Positions 17,371 to 24,758 of a stretch of 64,000 bases of DNA are shown here, one piece after another (the first letter of the stretch is position 1; every line of letters begins with the position of its first letter). The stretch covers positions 2,524,001 to 2,588,000 of the forward strand of contig NZ_CP106881.1 in assembly GCF_023634805.2 (NCBI RefSeq), given 5' to 3'. The notes below the pieces were generated by a model. That model was not told the DNA's origin. It was given only the letters and a program-made list of their open reading frames with translations, and ran no database searches. Origin of the DNA: Comamonas endophytica. GTDB taxonomy: Bacteria > Pseudomonadota > Gammaproteobacteria > Burkholderiales > Burkholderiaceae_C. The position numbers and the translations under genes are program-made.

Positions 17371-18252
17371 ATGAGTGGAACTGCAAAGGGCGCAACACCC
17401 TACTACTATGTGCCCGGCGAATCGCGCCATCCGATCATGGCGGCGGCGGGCCTGTTCTTCGTGATCCTGGGCGCGGGGCAGTGGGTCAACGGCCACGCAT
17501 GGGGCAAGTGGAGCCTGTTCTTCGGGCTGGCCTGGTGGCTGCTGGTGCTCTACCAGTGGTTCCGCGATGCGATCCGCGAAAGCGAAGGCGGGCTGTACGG
17601 CCGCAAGATCGACCTGTCGTTCCGCTGGAGCATGAGCTGGTTCATCTTCTCCGAAGTGATGCTGTTCGGCGCGTTCTTCACCGCGCTGTGGTGGGGCCGC
17701 GCGCACTCGGTGCCGGCGCTCGGCGGCCTGGAGAATGCCTTGCTCTGGCCCGACTTCAAGGCCGTCTGGCCCAGCATGGCGGTCGGCGCCACGGCCTCGC
17801 CGGCCGGCACGGTCGAGCCCTTCCAGACCGTGGGCCCGTTCTGGCTGCCGACCATCAACACCGCGCTGCTGCTGACTTCGGGCGTCACGCTCACCATCGC
17901 CCACCATGCGCTGCGCGAGAGCCACCGCGGGCGCACGATTGCCTTCATGTGGGCCACGGTGGTGCTGGGCTTCATCTTCCTGTGCGTGCAGGGCTACGAG
18001 TACTACCACCTCTACACCGACCTGAACCTGAAGCTGTCCTCGGGCATCTTCGGCTCGACCTTCTACATGCTCACGGGCTTCCACGGCTTCCATGTGCTCG
18101 TCGGCATGCTGATGCTGTTCTTCATCACGCTGCGGCTGCACCAGGGCCACTTCACGGCGGACAAGCACTTCGGCTTCGAGGGCGCGGCCTGGTACTGGCA
18201 CTTCGTCGATGTGGTGTGGCTGGGGCTTTATGTGCTGGTCTACTGGATGTAA
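17371..18252 (+). CDS. coxC: Cytochrome c oxidase subunit III
   Basis: A 293-residue membrane subunit that stabilises the oxidase core. Seven hydrophobic segments are visible. Family motifs include MSWFIFSEVMLFGAFFTALWW with the conserved Glu, FYMLTGFHGFHVLVG, and the C-terminal WYWHFVDVVWLGLYVLVYWM. A GGAG ribosome site precedes the ATG by about 8 bp. It is followed by a dispersed repeat and then the leftward twin-helix gene. Confidence 0.97.
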   Translation: MSGTAKGATPYYYVPGESRHPIMAAAGLFFVILGAGQWVNGHAWGKWSLFFGLAWWLLVLYQWFRDAIRESEGGLYGRKIDLSFRWSMSWFIFSEVMLFGAFFTALWWGRAHSVPALGGLENALLWPDFKAVWPSMAVGATASPAGTVEPFQTVGPFWLPTINTALLLTSGVTLTIAHHALRESHRGRTIAFMWATVVLGFIFLCVQGYEYYHLYTDLNLKLSSGIFGSTFYMLTGFHGFHVLVGMLMLFFITLRLHQGHFTADKHFGFEGAAWYWHFVDVVWLGLYVLVYWM

Positions 18253-18270
18253 GCAGCGGCTGCGGAAAAT

Positions 18271-18317
18271 CCGTTCGTCCCGGCCCCGAGCCTGACGAAG
18301 GATCGAAGGATGGACGG
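18271..18317. repeat. Dispersed repeat element, copy 2 (short, diverged)
   Basis: Directly after coxC, CCGTTCGTCC leads to CGAGCCTGACGAAGGAT and then GATGGACGG, the same order as the other copies but with an insertion and substitutions. A single arm only, with no partner nearby. It may also mark the end of the coxC transcript. Confidence 0.65.
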
Positions 18318-18335
18318 GCCCTCGCTTGCAGCCTG

Positions 18336-18581
18336 CTAGCGTCCCACCGCCAGCCCCGTAGGCTGTATATACCCCAGCTTCCAGCTGAGCAGCAGGCACA
18401 GGAACAGCAGCACCGACAGCCCCACGCGCAGTGCCAGCGCGCGCGCCATGTGCTGGCTGCGGCGGCGGTTATCCTCGGCGTTGTCCTCGGAGCCGTTGCG
18501 CGGGCGGCGCATCATGAAGAACAAGGCGCTGCCCAGGCTGGCGAGAATGCCCAGAAAGGCCAAGGCAATGAAGATTTTCAT
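18336..18581 (-). CDS. DUF2909-type twin transmembrane protein
   Basis: An 81-residue inner-membrane protein with two hydrophobic helices (about 2-24 and 53-72) separated by a charged loop (RRPRNGSEDNAEDNRRR). It fits the DUF2909/twin-transmembrane family found within oxidase operons of beta-proteobacteria. It is encoded opposite to the cox genes, diverging from surf1 with 30 bp between starts. The ATG at 18581 is preferred; an in-frame ATG at 18590 adds three residues. Confidence 0.82.
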   Translation of the reverse strand: MKIFIALAFLGILASLGSALFFMMRRPRNGSEDNAEDNRRRSQHMARALALRVGLSVLLFLCLLLSWKLGYIQPTGLAVGR

Positions 18582-18611
18582 GAACAGCATTATCCGGAGA
18601 GCAGCAGCGCG

Positions 18612-19373
18612 ATGCCAGCGGGATCGCCCCTAGGTGTGCGCTTCTGGCTGATCACCCTTGCGGCGGCCGTCGGCATCGCCGGCACCGCCGCGCTGGGCCG
18701 CTGGCAGCTCGACCGCGCGGCGCAGAAACAGGCGCTGGCTGCGGCCATTGAAGCCCGCGGGCGGCAGGCGCCGCTCGATGCTGCGGCATTGCATCGGGCG
18801 CTCATTGCCGCGCCGGAACAGCTGGTCCACAGGCCGGTGGCGTTGCAGGGCCGCTGGCTGCCACAGCACACGGTCTATCTGGACAACCGCCAGATGCAGG
18901 GCCGCCCCGGCTTTTTCGTGCTCACGCCGCTGCAGCTGGGCGGGCCGGAACCCGCAGTGGTGCTGGTGCAGCGCGGCTGGATCGCGCGCAATTTCCAGGA
19001 CCGCACGGCACTGGCGCCCGTGCAGACGCCTGCGGGCCAGGTCATGGTGGCCGGACGGCTGGCACCGTCGCCCGCGCGGCTGTATGAAATGGCATCCGGG
19101 GCGGACCCGGTTCCCGCAGCGTCGCCCATCCGACAGAATCTCGATCTGGCCGCTTTCCGCAGGGAGACCGGCCTGCCGCTGCTTGCCCTCAGTGTCGTGC
19201 AGACCGGCGCGGACAGCGAAGGGCTGCAGCGCCAATGGCCGCGCATCGATGCCGGCGTTGGCAAGCACCACGGCTACGCATTCCAATGGTTCGGGCTCAG
19301 TGCCCTGATGGCGGTTCTCTATGTCTGGTTCCAAATCTTCCGACGCTTCCATTCCCCTCACCAGTCCGCCTGA
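18612..19373 (+). CDS. SURF1 family cytochrome oxidase assembly protein
   Basis: A 253-residue SURF1/Shy1 protein, which in bacteria helps deliver heme A to oxidase subunit I. It has the two-helix topology of the family: an N-terminal helix ending GRWQLDRAAQKQ (about 9-36) and a C-terminal helix (HHGYAFQWFGLSALMAVLYVW... split here at about 220-243), with the periplasmic domain between, including the YLDNRQMQGRPGFFVLTPL strand motif. It is notable here because the heme A synthase it would serve is absent. Its 3' end overlaps the next gene by 53 bases. Confidence 0.93.
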   Translation: MPAGSPLGVRFWLITLAAAVGIAGTAALGRWQLDRAAQKQALAAAIEARGRQAPLDAAALHRALIAAPEQLVHRPVALQGRWLPQHTVYLDNRQMQGRPGFFVLTPLQLGGPEPAVVLVQRGWIARNFQDRTALAPVQTPAGQVMVAGRLAPSPARLYEMASGADPVPAASPIRQNLDLAAFRRETGLPLLALSVVQTGADSEGLQRQWPRIDAGVGKHHGYAFQWFGLSALMAVLYVWFQIFRRFHSPHQSA

Positions 19374-20055
19374 GCATGCCGAGCCGCTGGACCTGAGCGT
19401 GCATGGCCTGCCGGCGGCGGGCGCGGCCCTGGGGGCGGAGCAGCGCACCCGGACGGGGCGGTGGCAGATGCTGGCCGTGCTGCTGGTCTGCGCGGCCCCG
19501 GTCATTGCGTCGTACTTCACCTATTACGTGGTGCGGCCCGAGGGCCGGCGCAATTTCGGCGAACTGATCCAGCCGCAACGCCCGCTGCCCGAGATGGCCG
19601 CACGCACGCTGGGCGGCGAAACGGTGGCGCTGACTTCGCTCAAGGGCCAGTGGCTGCTGGTCAGCGTGGCGGGCGGGCAGTGCAATGCGGCCTGCGAGGA
19701 GCACCTCTACCTGCAGCGCCAGCTGCGCGAGGGCCTCGGGCGCGAGAAGGAACGGCTGGACTGGGTCTGGCTGGTCGACGACGCAGCCGAGATTCCCGCG
19801 GCGCTGGCGCCCGCCACGGCCCAGGCCCGGGTGCTGCGCGTCGATGCGCAGGCCCTGGCCTCCTGGCTGCAGCCGGCCGAGGGCCAGCGCGTCGAAGACC
19901 ATCTCTATCTGGTGGACCCGATGGGCAACTGGATGCTGCGCATGCCCGCGGCGCTGGACAGGTCCAACGCCGCCAAGGCCAAGCGCGACCTCGACCGGCT
20001 GCTGCGCGCGTCCTCTTCCTGGGATCAGCCCGGCCGGCCAGCGCTGCAACCGTGA
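19321..20055 (+). CDS. Membrane-anchored SCO/thioredoxin-like cytochrome oxidase assembly protein
   Basis: A 244-residue protein with one membrane helix (about 50-71) and a periplasmic thioredoxin-like domain with a CxxxC pair (C121-C125 in GGQCNAACEEH), the spacing of SCO copper chaperones. It commonly follows surf1 in beta-proteobacteria. The start lies 53 bases inside surf1. The last few residues (after SSSWDQPG) appear to run into sequence from the ctaB remnant, so the native C-terminus may have been replaced at the deletion junction. The role, copper or thiol handling for CuA assembly, is inferred from family and position. Confidence 0.82.
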   Translation: MSGSKSSDASIPLTSPPEHAEPLDLSVHGLPAAGAALGAEQRTRTGRWQMLAVLLVCAAPVIASYFTYYVVRPEGRRNFGELIQPQRPLPEMAARTLGGETVALTSLKGQWLLVSVAGGQCNAACEEHLYLQRQLREGLGREKERLDWVWLVDDAAEIPAALAPATAQARVLRVDAQALASWLQPAEGQRVEDHLYLVDPMGNWMLRMPAALDRSNAAKAKRDLDRLLRASSSWDQPGRPALQP

Positions 20056-20280
20056 CGCATGGCGAGGAATTCACCTGCCTGCAGGTGTTTCTCCATACGC
20101 TGTTATCGTTTGCGGGTCGTATGGCAGGAGTTCCGGCGCTACCTGTGGCAGCCTTGATACCGGCTCGGGCTTCGGCGTCCTTGGCGCCATCATCCCGACG
20201 CCCTGGCGCGCAAGACCTTCAGCTCTTTGCTGATCCATCCGGGCCTGCCTTTTGCCGCATCGTTGGCGGACCACTCTGTT
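20050..20280 (+). pseudogene. ctaB: Frameshifted 3' remnant of heme O synthase (protoheme IX farnesyltransferase)
   Basis: The gap where ctaA and ctaB normally sit is only 235 bp. Read in one frame, 20052-20114 gives VTHGEEFT then LQVFLHTLLSFA, resembling the CyoE/CtaB segment before its last helices. After a frame change, 20197-20277 gives DALARKTF, then LLIH and FAASLADH, resembling the CtaB C-terminus (ARKTFRFSL...LFAALLVDH as I recall it for Comamonadaceae). No single frame is open across the stretch and no start region remains, so about the last quarter of ctaB survives as a decayed relic. The comparison is from memory; a protein search would settle it. Confidence 0.75.
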
Positions 20281-20290
20281 TTTGAAGATC

Positions 20291-20905
20291 ATGGAAAAAA
20301 GATTGTTTTTGAAGGGTGCGCTGGCTTCGGCGCTGGGCATCGGCATGGCGGGGGTGCTGGCTGGCTGCAGCCGCGAAACCAAGGCCAGCTTCCAGGGCGT
20401 GGACGTGACCGGCGCTGAATACGCGCGCGACTTCTCTCTGCCCGATGCGCAGGGCCGGCAGCGCACGCTCAAGGACTTCGCCGGCAAGGTGGTGGTGGTG
20501 TTCTTCGGCTACACCCAGTGCCCCGATGTCTGCCCGACCTCGCTGCAGGAGCTGGCCGAGGCCAAGCGCCAGCTGGGCGCCGAGGGCGATCGCCTGCAGG
20601 GCGTCTTCGTCACGCTCGACCCCGAGCGCGACCAGCCCGAGGTGCTCAAGGCCTATATGGAGAGCTTCGACCCCAGCTTCGTCGCGCTGCGCGGCACGCC
20701 CGAGCAGACGGCAGCCATGGCCAAGGATTTCAAGATCTTCTACAAGAAGGTCGAAGGCCGCACGCCGCAAAGCTACACCCTCGACCATTCGGCTGGCAGC
20801 TATGTGTACGACACCCAGGGCCGCCTGCGCGTCTATCAGCGCTATGGCAGCGGGCCGCAGGTACTGACAGCGGATGTGAAGGCGTTGTTGACAGAGAAGG
20901 CGTAA
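20291..20905 (+). CDS. SCO1/SenC family copper chaperone, lipoprotein
   Basis: A 204-residue SCO protein that delivers copper or reduces the CuA site of oxidase subunit II. The signal sequence ends in a lipobox VLAGC (Cys26), so it is probably anchored in a membrane facing the periplasm. The copper ligands are visible as CPDVC (C77, C81) and H166 in LDHSAGS. The ATG at 20291 is chosen because it starts the signal sequence. It closes the oxidase operon, immediately after the ctaB remnant. Confidence 0.95.
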   Translation: MEKRLFLKGALASALGIGMAGVLAGCSRETKASFQGVDVTGAEYARDFSLPDAQGRQRTLKDFAGKVVVVFFGYTQCPDVCPTSLQELAEAKRQLGAEGDRLQGVFVTLDPERDQPEVLKAYMESFDPSFVALRGTPEQTAAMAKDFKIFYKKVEGRTPQSYTLDHSAGSYVYDTQGRLRVYQRYGSGPQVLTADVKALLTEKA

Positions 20906-20912
20906 GCCCTGG

Positions 20913-20937
20913 CGCAGGCCCTGAGGAAGGGCCTGCG
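20913..20937. terminator. Hairpin between convergent sco and Bug genes
   Basis: A perfect 9-bp stem (CGCAGGCCC/GGGCCTGCG) with a 7-nt loop, 8 bp after the sco stop and 5 bp before the Bug gene stop. No clear T-run on either side, so it may slow polymerase from both directions rather than act as a classic terminator. Confidence 0.5.
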
Positions 20938-20942
20938 TCAAC

Positions 20943-21941
20943 TCACTGCGCCGTGATCTTCTGGCTCCGGATGATCTCCCCCATCACTTGCACATCGGTG
21001 CGGATGCGGTTGGCCAGGCCTTCGGACGAGGTGCCCGCCACCTGCCAGCCCTGGGCAAACAGCTTGGCGCGGATGTCCGGGCTGCGTGCGATCTCGCTGA
21101 ACAGCGTGCCCAGGCGCTGCACCAGCGGCTGGGGCATCGAGCGCGGCGCGGCCACCGCGTTCCAGATTTCCATCTGGTAGTTGGCAATGCCGGCTTCGGT
21201 CAGGCTCGGGTATTCGGGCACCAGCGAGGAACGGTTGGTGGAAGTCACTCCGATCACGCGCAGCTTGCCGGCGCGCGCCTGGGCCGCGGCCATGGCCGGG
21301 GGCAGCAGCGCCAGCTGGATCTGCTCGCCGATGATGCCGTTGATCACCTGCGGGTTGCCGGGGTAGGGCACATGCAGCGGCGCAATGCCGGCGCGCGCCT
21401 TGAGCAGTTCCATGCCGATATGCGCGACGGTACCTATGCCGGGGCTGCCGTAGCTCCAGCGGTCGCCGCTGGCGCGCGCGGCCGCGAAGAACTCTGCGGC
21501 CGTGGCGCCGGGGGCATTGGCGGACGCGGCCAATGCCAGCGGGGCGGTGGCCACCAGGCTCACCGGCTGCAGATCCTTGAGCGGATCGTAGGTGGCCTTG
21601 GGGTTGATCAGCTTGGCAATGGTCATGTTGCCATTGATCATCAGGCCCAGCGTGTGGTCGTCGGTGGCATGCGCCACTGCCTCGGCGCCGATGTTGCCGC
21701 CGGCACCGACCTTGTTCTCGACCACCACCGGCTGGCCCAGCAGCCTGGCCAGCGGCTCCGCCAGCGTGCGCGCGACCAGGTCGGGCGACGACCCGCCGGG
21801 AAAGCCGACGATCAGCTTCACCGGGCGCGTGGGCCAGGGGGCAGCGCCTGCCTGCGCGCAGGCCACGGCCGGAACGGCGGCGGCCACCACGGCGCAGGCC
21901 GCCGAGGCCAGCAGCGTGCGGCGGGTCAGTCTGGAAATCAT
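20943..21941 (-). CDS. Bug/TctC family tripartite tricarboxylate transporter substrate-binding protein
   Basis: A 332-residue periplasmic binding protein of the Bug family, greatly expanded in Burkholderiales. The signal peptide begins MISRLTRRTLLASAACAV and ends around VACAQAG; the mature start WPTRPVKLIVGFPGGSSPDLVART is the family hallmark, with the carboxylate-binding loop. The ligand is probably a carboxylate, not identifiable here. No TctA/TctB membrane genes are near, so it is an orphan binding protein. The ATG at 21941 starts the signal peptide; the frame is open upstream without one. Confidence 0.93.
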   Translation of the reverse strand: MISRLTRRTLLASAACAVVAAAVPAVACAQAGAAPWPTRPVKLIVGFPGGSSPDLVARTLAEPLARLLGQPVVVENKVGAGGNIGAEAVAHATDDHTLGLMINGNMTIAKLINPKATYDPLKDLQPVSLVATAPLALAASANAPGATAAEFFAAARASGDRWSYGSPGIGTVAHIGMELLKARAGIAPLHVPYPGNPQVINGIIGEQIQLALLPPAMAAAQARAGKLRVIGVTSTNRSSLVPEYPSLTEAGIANYQMEIWNAVAAPRSMPQPLVQRLGTLFSEIARSPDIRAKLFAQGWQVAGTSSEGLANRIRTDVQVMGEIIRSQKITAQ

Positions 21942-21993
21942 GCGAACTCCTCGGATCGTTATCGGTAGGTGTGACTGGCGCGCCATGAAAAAA

Positions 21994-22019
21994 GCGCACT
22001 GCCCGACAGGGCAGTGCGC
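21994..22019 (-). terminator. Rho-independent terminator of rpoH
   Basis: A perfect 11-bp stem (GCGCACTGCCC with its complement) around a 4-nt loop, followed on the minus strand by six T's. It lies 20 bp after the rpoH stop codon. Confidence 0.9.
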
Positions 22020-22039
22020 CGATTATCTCCGCCGCAGAA

Positions 22040-22984
22040 TCAAGCGTATTCGGCCAGCGTCTTTTTCATCTTCTTCATCGCGGCCGCCTCGATCTGGCGG
22101 ATGCGCTCGGCGCTCACGCCATAGACGGCGGCGAGTTCGTGCAGCGTCATGCCGCCCGAGCCATCGTCGTTGACCTTGAGCCAGCGCTCCTCGACGATGC
22201 GCCGGCTGCGCTCGTCCAGGCCGCCCAGCGCCAGGCTGATGCCGTCCGTGGCCAGCGCGTCGCGCTGGCGCGACTCGATCATTGCCGTAGGCTCATGCGA
22301 GCCATCGGCCAGGTAGGCGATGGGGCCGAAGGCGTTCTCGCCGTCATCGGCGGGCGAGGGATCGAGCAGCACGTCGCCGCCCGACATCCGGGTCTCCATC
22401 TCGATGACTTCCTCGCGCTTGACATTGAGCTTCTTCGCGACGGTGTCGACCTGCTGCGCGCTGAGCGTGTCGCGGTGCGTGCCTTCGTCCAGCGCCGCGG
22501 CGTCGGCCTTCAGGCCCTGCTTCATCGAACGCAGGTTGAAGAACAGCTTGCGCTGGGCCTTGGTCGTGGCCAGCTTGACCATGCGCCAGTTCTTCAGGAT
22601 GTATTCGTGGATCTCGGCCTTGATCCAGTGCATGGCGTAGCTCACCAGGCGCACGCCCTGGTCGGGGTCGAAACGCTTGACGGCTTTCATCAGGCCGACG
22701 TTGCCCTCCTGGATCAGATCGCCATGCGGCAGGCCGTAACCCAGGTATTGGCGCGAGATGGCCACCACCAACCGCAGATGCGACATCACCAGACGGCCGG
22801 CTGCGTCCAGATCGCTGTCATTCTTGAGGCGACGGGCGTAGTCCTGTTCCTCTTCCAGCGTGAGCATGGGAAGGCGGTTGACGGCCGTGATGTAGGCATC
22901 CAGATTGCCCAGCGGGGGCACCAGCGCCCAGGGGTTGGCTGGTGCCAGGGTGGTCGTCGCAGCGGTTGCGGATGTGGAGGTCAT
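22040..22984 (-). CDS. rpoH: RNA polymerase heat-shock sigma factor RpoH (sigma-32)
   Basis: A 314-residue group 3 sigma-70 factor controlling heat-shock genes. Region 2 shows DLIQEGNVGLMKAVKRFDP and the RpoH-type SYAMHWIKAEIHEYILKNWR. The RpoH box follows as TTKAQRKLFFNLRSMK, and region 4.2 ends YGVSAERIRQIEAAAMKKMKK. The ATG at 22984 is preceded by AAAGGA at a good distance; an ATG six codons earlier is in frame. A strong terminator follows. Being next to the oxidase operon matches other Comamonadaceae as I recall. Confidence 0.96.
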   Translation of the reverse strand: MTSTSATAATTTLAPANPWALVPPLGNLDAYITAVNRLPMLTLEEEQDYARRLKNDSDLDAAGRLVMSHLRLVVAISRQYLGYGLPHGDLIQEGNVGLMKAVKRFDPDQGVRLVSYAMHWIKAEIHEYILKNWRMVKLATTKAQRKLFFNLRSMKQGLKADAAALDEGTHRDTLSAQQVDTVAKKLNVKREEVIEMETRMSGGDVLLDPSPADDGENAFGPIAYLADGSHEPTAMIESRQRDALATDGISLALGGLDERSRRIVEERWLKVNDDGSGGMTLHELAAVYGVSAERIRQIEAAAMKKMKKTLAEYA

Positions 22985-23162
22985 TGAAGTCCTTTCTTCC
23001 ATATCTTCATATTAGCAGTCTATTAGAGGGAGTGCTAAAGGCGAAGTTCCTTAACCATTGACGGCCTGTGCCAACCTCATCCGTAGGTCGCGCCTGACCT
23101 TGCCTCCAGGTTGGGCTCCAGCGCCCATCTAGACTGTTTGCCTCTTTGCTTCACATTCCAGC

Positions 23163-23489
23163 ATGTCCTCTGAACCATCCTGGGTCGCACTGTGCGTCGT
23201 CACCACGACGGTGGCCAGTGCCGAAGACGCACGGCAGTTGGCCGTAACCATGCTGCAGGCACGGCTTGCGGCCTGCGTGCAAACCGAGCCCATCACTTCC
23301 CACTACTTCTGGCAACACGCATTGCAGGAGGAGAACGAATGGCGCGTGGTGTTCAAGACCCTGCCCGACACGCTGCCGCAGCTCATGCAGCGGCTGCGCG
23401 CCGAGCACCCCTACGAGGTGCCGCAGCTGCTGGTGCGCACCGAGCAGTGCCTGGGGGACTACACGCAGTGGGTGCGTGACTGCCTTTAG
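23163..23489 (+). CDS. cutA: Divalent cation tolerance protein CutA
   Basis: A 108-residue small trimeric protein of the CutA1 family, linked to copper tolerance in E. coli though its molecular role is debated. Family motifs include VTTTVASAEDARQLAVTMLQ near the N-terminus, RLAACVQTEPITSHYFW, and HPYEVPQLLV. The stop overlaps the ftsY stop by 4 bases in convergent orientation. The 160-bp gap to rpoH must hold its promoter; I see no clear box. Confidence 0.95.
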   Translation: MSSEPSWVALCVVTTTVASAEDARQLAVTMLQARLAACVQTEPITSHYFWQHALQEENEWRVVFKTLPDTLPQLMQRLRAEHPYEVPQLLVRTEQCLGDYTQWVRDCL

Positions 23490-24730
23490 CTGAGCAGCGC
23501 CTGCGCGAACTCGCGGGCGTTGAAGGTCTCGAGGTCCTCGAGCTTCTCGCCCACGCCAATGAAGTACACCGGAACGGGGCGCTCCTGCGCGATCGCGGCC
23601 AGCACGCCGCCCTTGGCGGTGCCGTCGAGCTTGGTCACGATCAGGCCGGTCAGTTGCAGCGCGTCGTCGAACGCGCGCACCTGCGCCAGCGCGTTCTGGC
23701 CGGTGTTGCCGTCGATCACCAGCAGCACCTCGTGCGGCGCCGTGGCATCGGCCTTGGTGACCACGCGGCGGATCTTCTTGAGCTCCTCCATCAGGTGCAG
23801 CTGGGTGGGCAGGCGGCCCGCGGTATCGACCAGCACCACATCCTTCTTGCGCGCCTTGCCCGCCGTCACGGCATCGAAGCTCACGGCCGCGGGGTCGCCG
23901 CCCTGCTGGCTGACGATCTCCACGGTATTGCGCGTGGCCCAGACGCCGAGCTGCTCGCGCGCGGCCGCGCGGTAGGTGTCGGCCGCGGCCAGCAGCACGC
24001 TGGCGCCTTCGTCGGCCAGATGCTTGGTGAGCTTGCCGATGGAGGTGGTCTTGCCTGCGCCGTTGACGCCCGCGACCATGATGACGGTGGGCGTGAACTG
24101 GCCGATCACCAGCGGCTTTTCCAGCGGCTGCAGCAGGTCGGCAAGCGACTGGGCCAGCAGTTCCTTCACGGCCGCCGGGTCGGTGGCCTTGGTCTCCTTG
24201 ACGCGGCGCTTGAGGTCGGTGAGCAGATGCTGCGTGGCCTTGACGCCGGTGTCGGCCATCAGCAGCGCATCTTCGAGCTCTTCATACAGCGCTTCGTCGA
24301 TCTTGGTGCCGGTGAACACCGTGGAGATGCTGGAGCCGGTCTTGCGCAGACCGGCCTTGAGCCGGCCCAGCCAGTGGGCGCGCTCCGCCGGGGGCACCGC
24401 GGGTGCGGGGACTGGCATGGGTGCAGGCACAGGCACGGGTGCGGCGGGCGGGGCAGGAGGGGGGAGCGCTGCGCTGGCGGGAACGGCCGGCGCCGGCGCC
24501 GGCTTGCCCGCGCCGAACATCTGGCGCAGGCGGTCCATGGCGCCCGGCGCGGCCGGCGGACCTGACGCTGGCGCCGCGTCCGACCCGCGGGCGGCAGACT
24601 CCGGGATAATCTGCGGATCAATTTCCGGCACGGGTGCGTGCTGGGTAGGCGCGGACGCGGGCGTGCTCGCCGGCTCATCGGCAGGCGGCACGGCGGAAGG
24701 AAGGGGCTTTTTTTTGAAAAAACTGAACAT
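23486..24730 (-). CDS. ftsY: Signal recognition particle receptor FtsY
   Basis: A 414-residue SRP GTPase receptor that docks ribosome-nascent chains at the membrane. After a short MFSFFKKK start there is a long Pro/Ala-rich acidic linker (about residues 10-115) in place of the A domain, then the NG domain: GVNGAGKTT P-loop, the insertion-box DTYRAAAREQL, DTAGRLPTQ, and TKLDGTAKGG. The proline-rich run PVPVPAPMPVPAPA (about 96-109) is low-complexity. Its start codon is only 28 bp from that of the divergent M16 peptidase gene. Confidence 0.97.
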   Translation of the reverse strand: MFSFFKKKPLPSAVPPADEPASTPASAPTQHAPVPEIDPQIIPESAARGSDAAPASGPPAAPGAMDRLRQMFGAGKPAPAPAVPASAALPPPAPPAAPVPVPAPMPVPAPAVPPAERAHWLGRLKAGLRKTGSSISTVFTGTKIDEALYEELEDALLMADTGVKATQHLLTDLKRRVKETKATDPAAVKELLAQSLADLLQPLEKPLVIGQFTPTVIMVAGVNGAGKTTSIGKLTKHLADEGASVLLAAADTYRAAAREQLGVWATRNTVEIVSQQGGDPAAVSFDAVTAGKARKKDVVLVDTAGRLPTQLHLMEELKKIRRVVTKADATAPHEVLLVIDGNTGQNALAQVRAFDDALQLTGLIVTKLDGTAKGGVLAAIAQERPVPVYFIGVGEKLEDLETFNAREFAQALLS

Positions 24731-24758
24731 TGGCAGGTTCGTAGAATCTCAGCATTCT

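Noticed and set aside
20227..20418. A 63-codon frame starting in the ctaB scar
   Set aside because: Its first part is the ctaB C-terminal remnant and it then runs out of frame into sco; it is not a gene.
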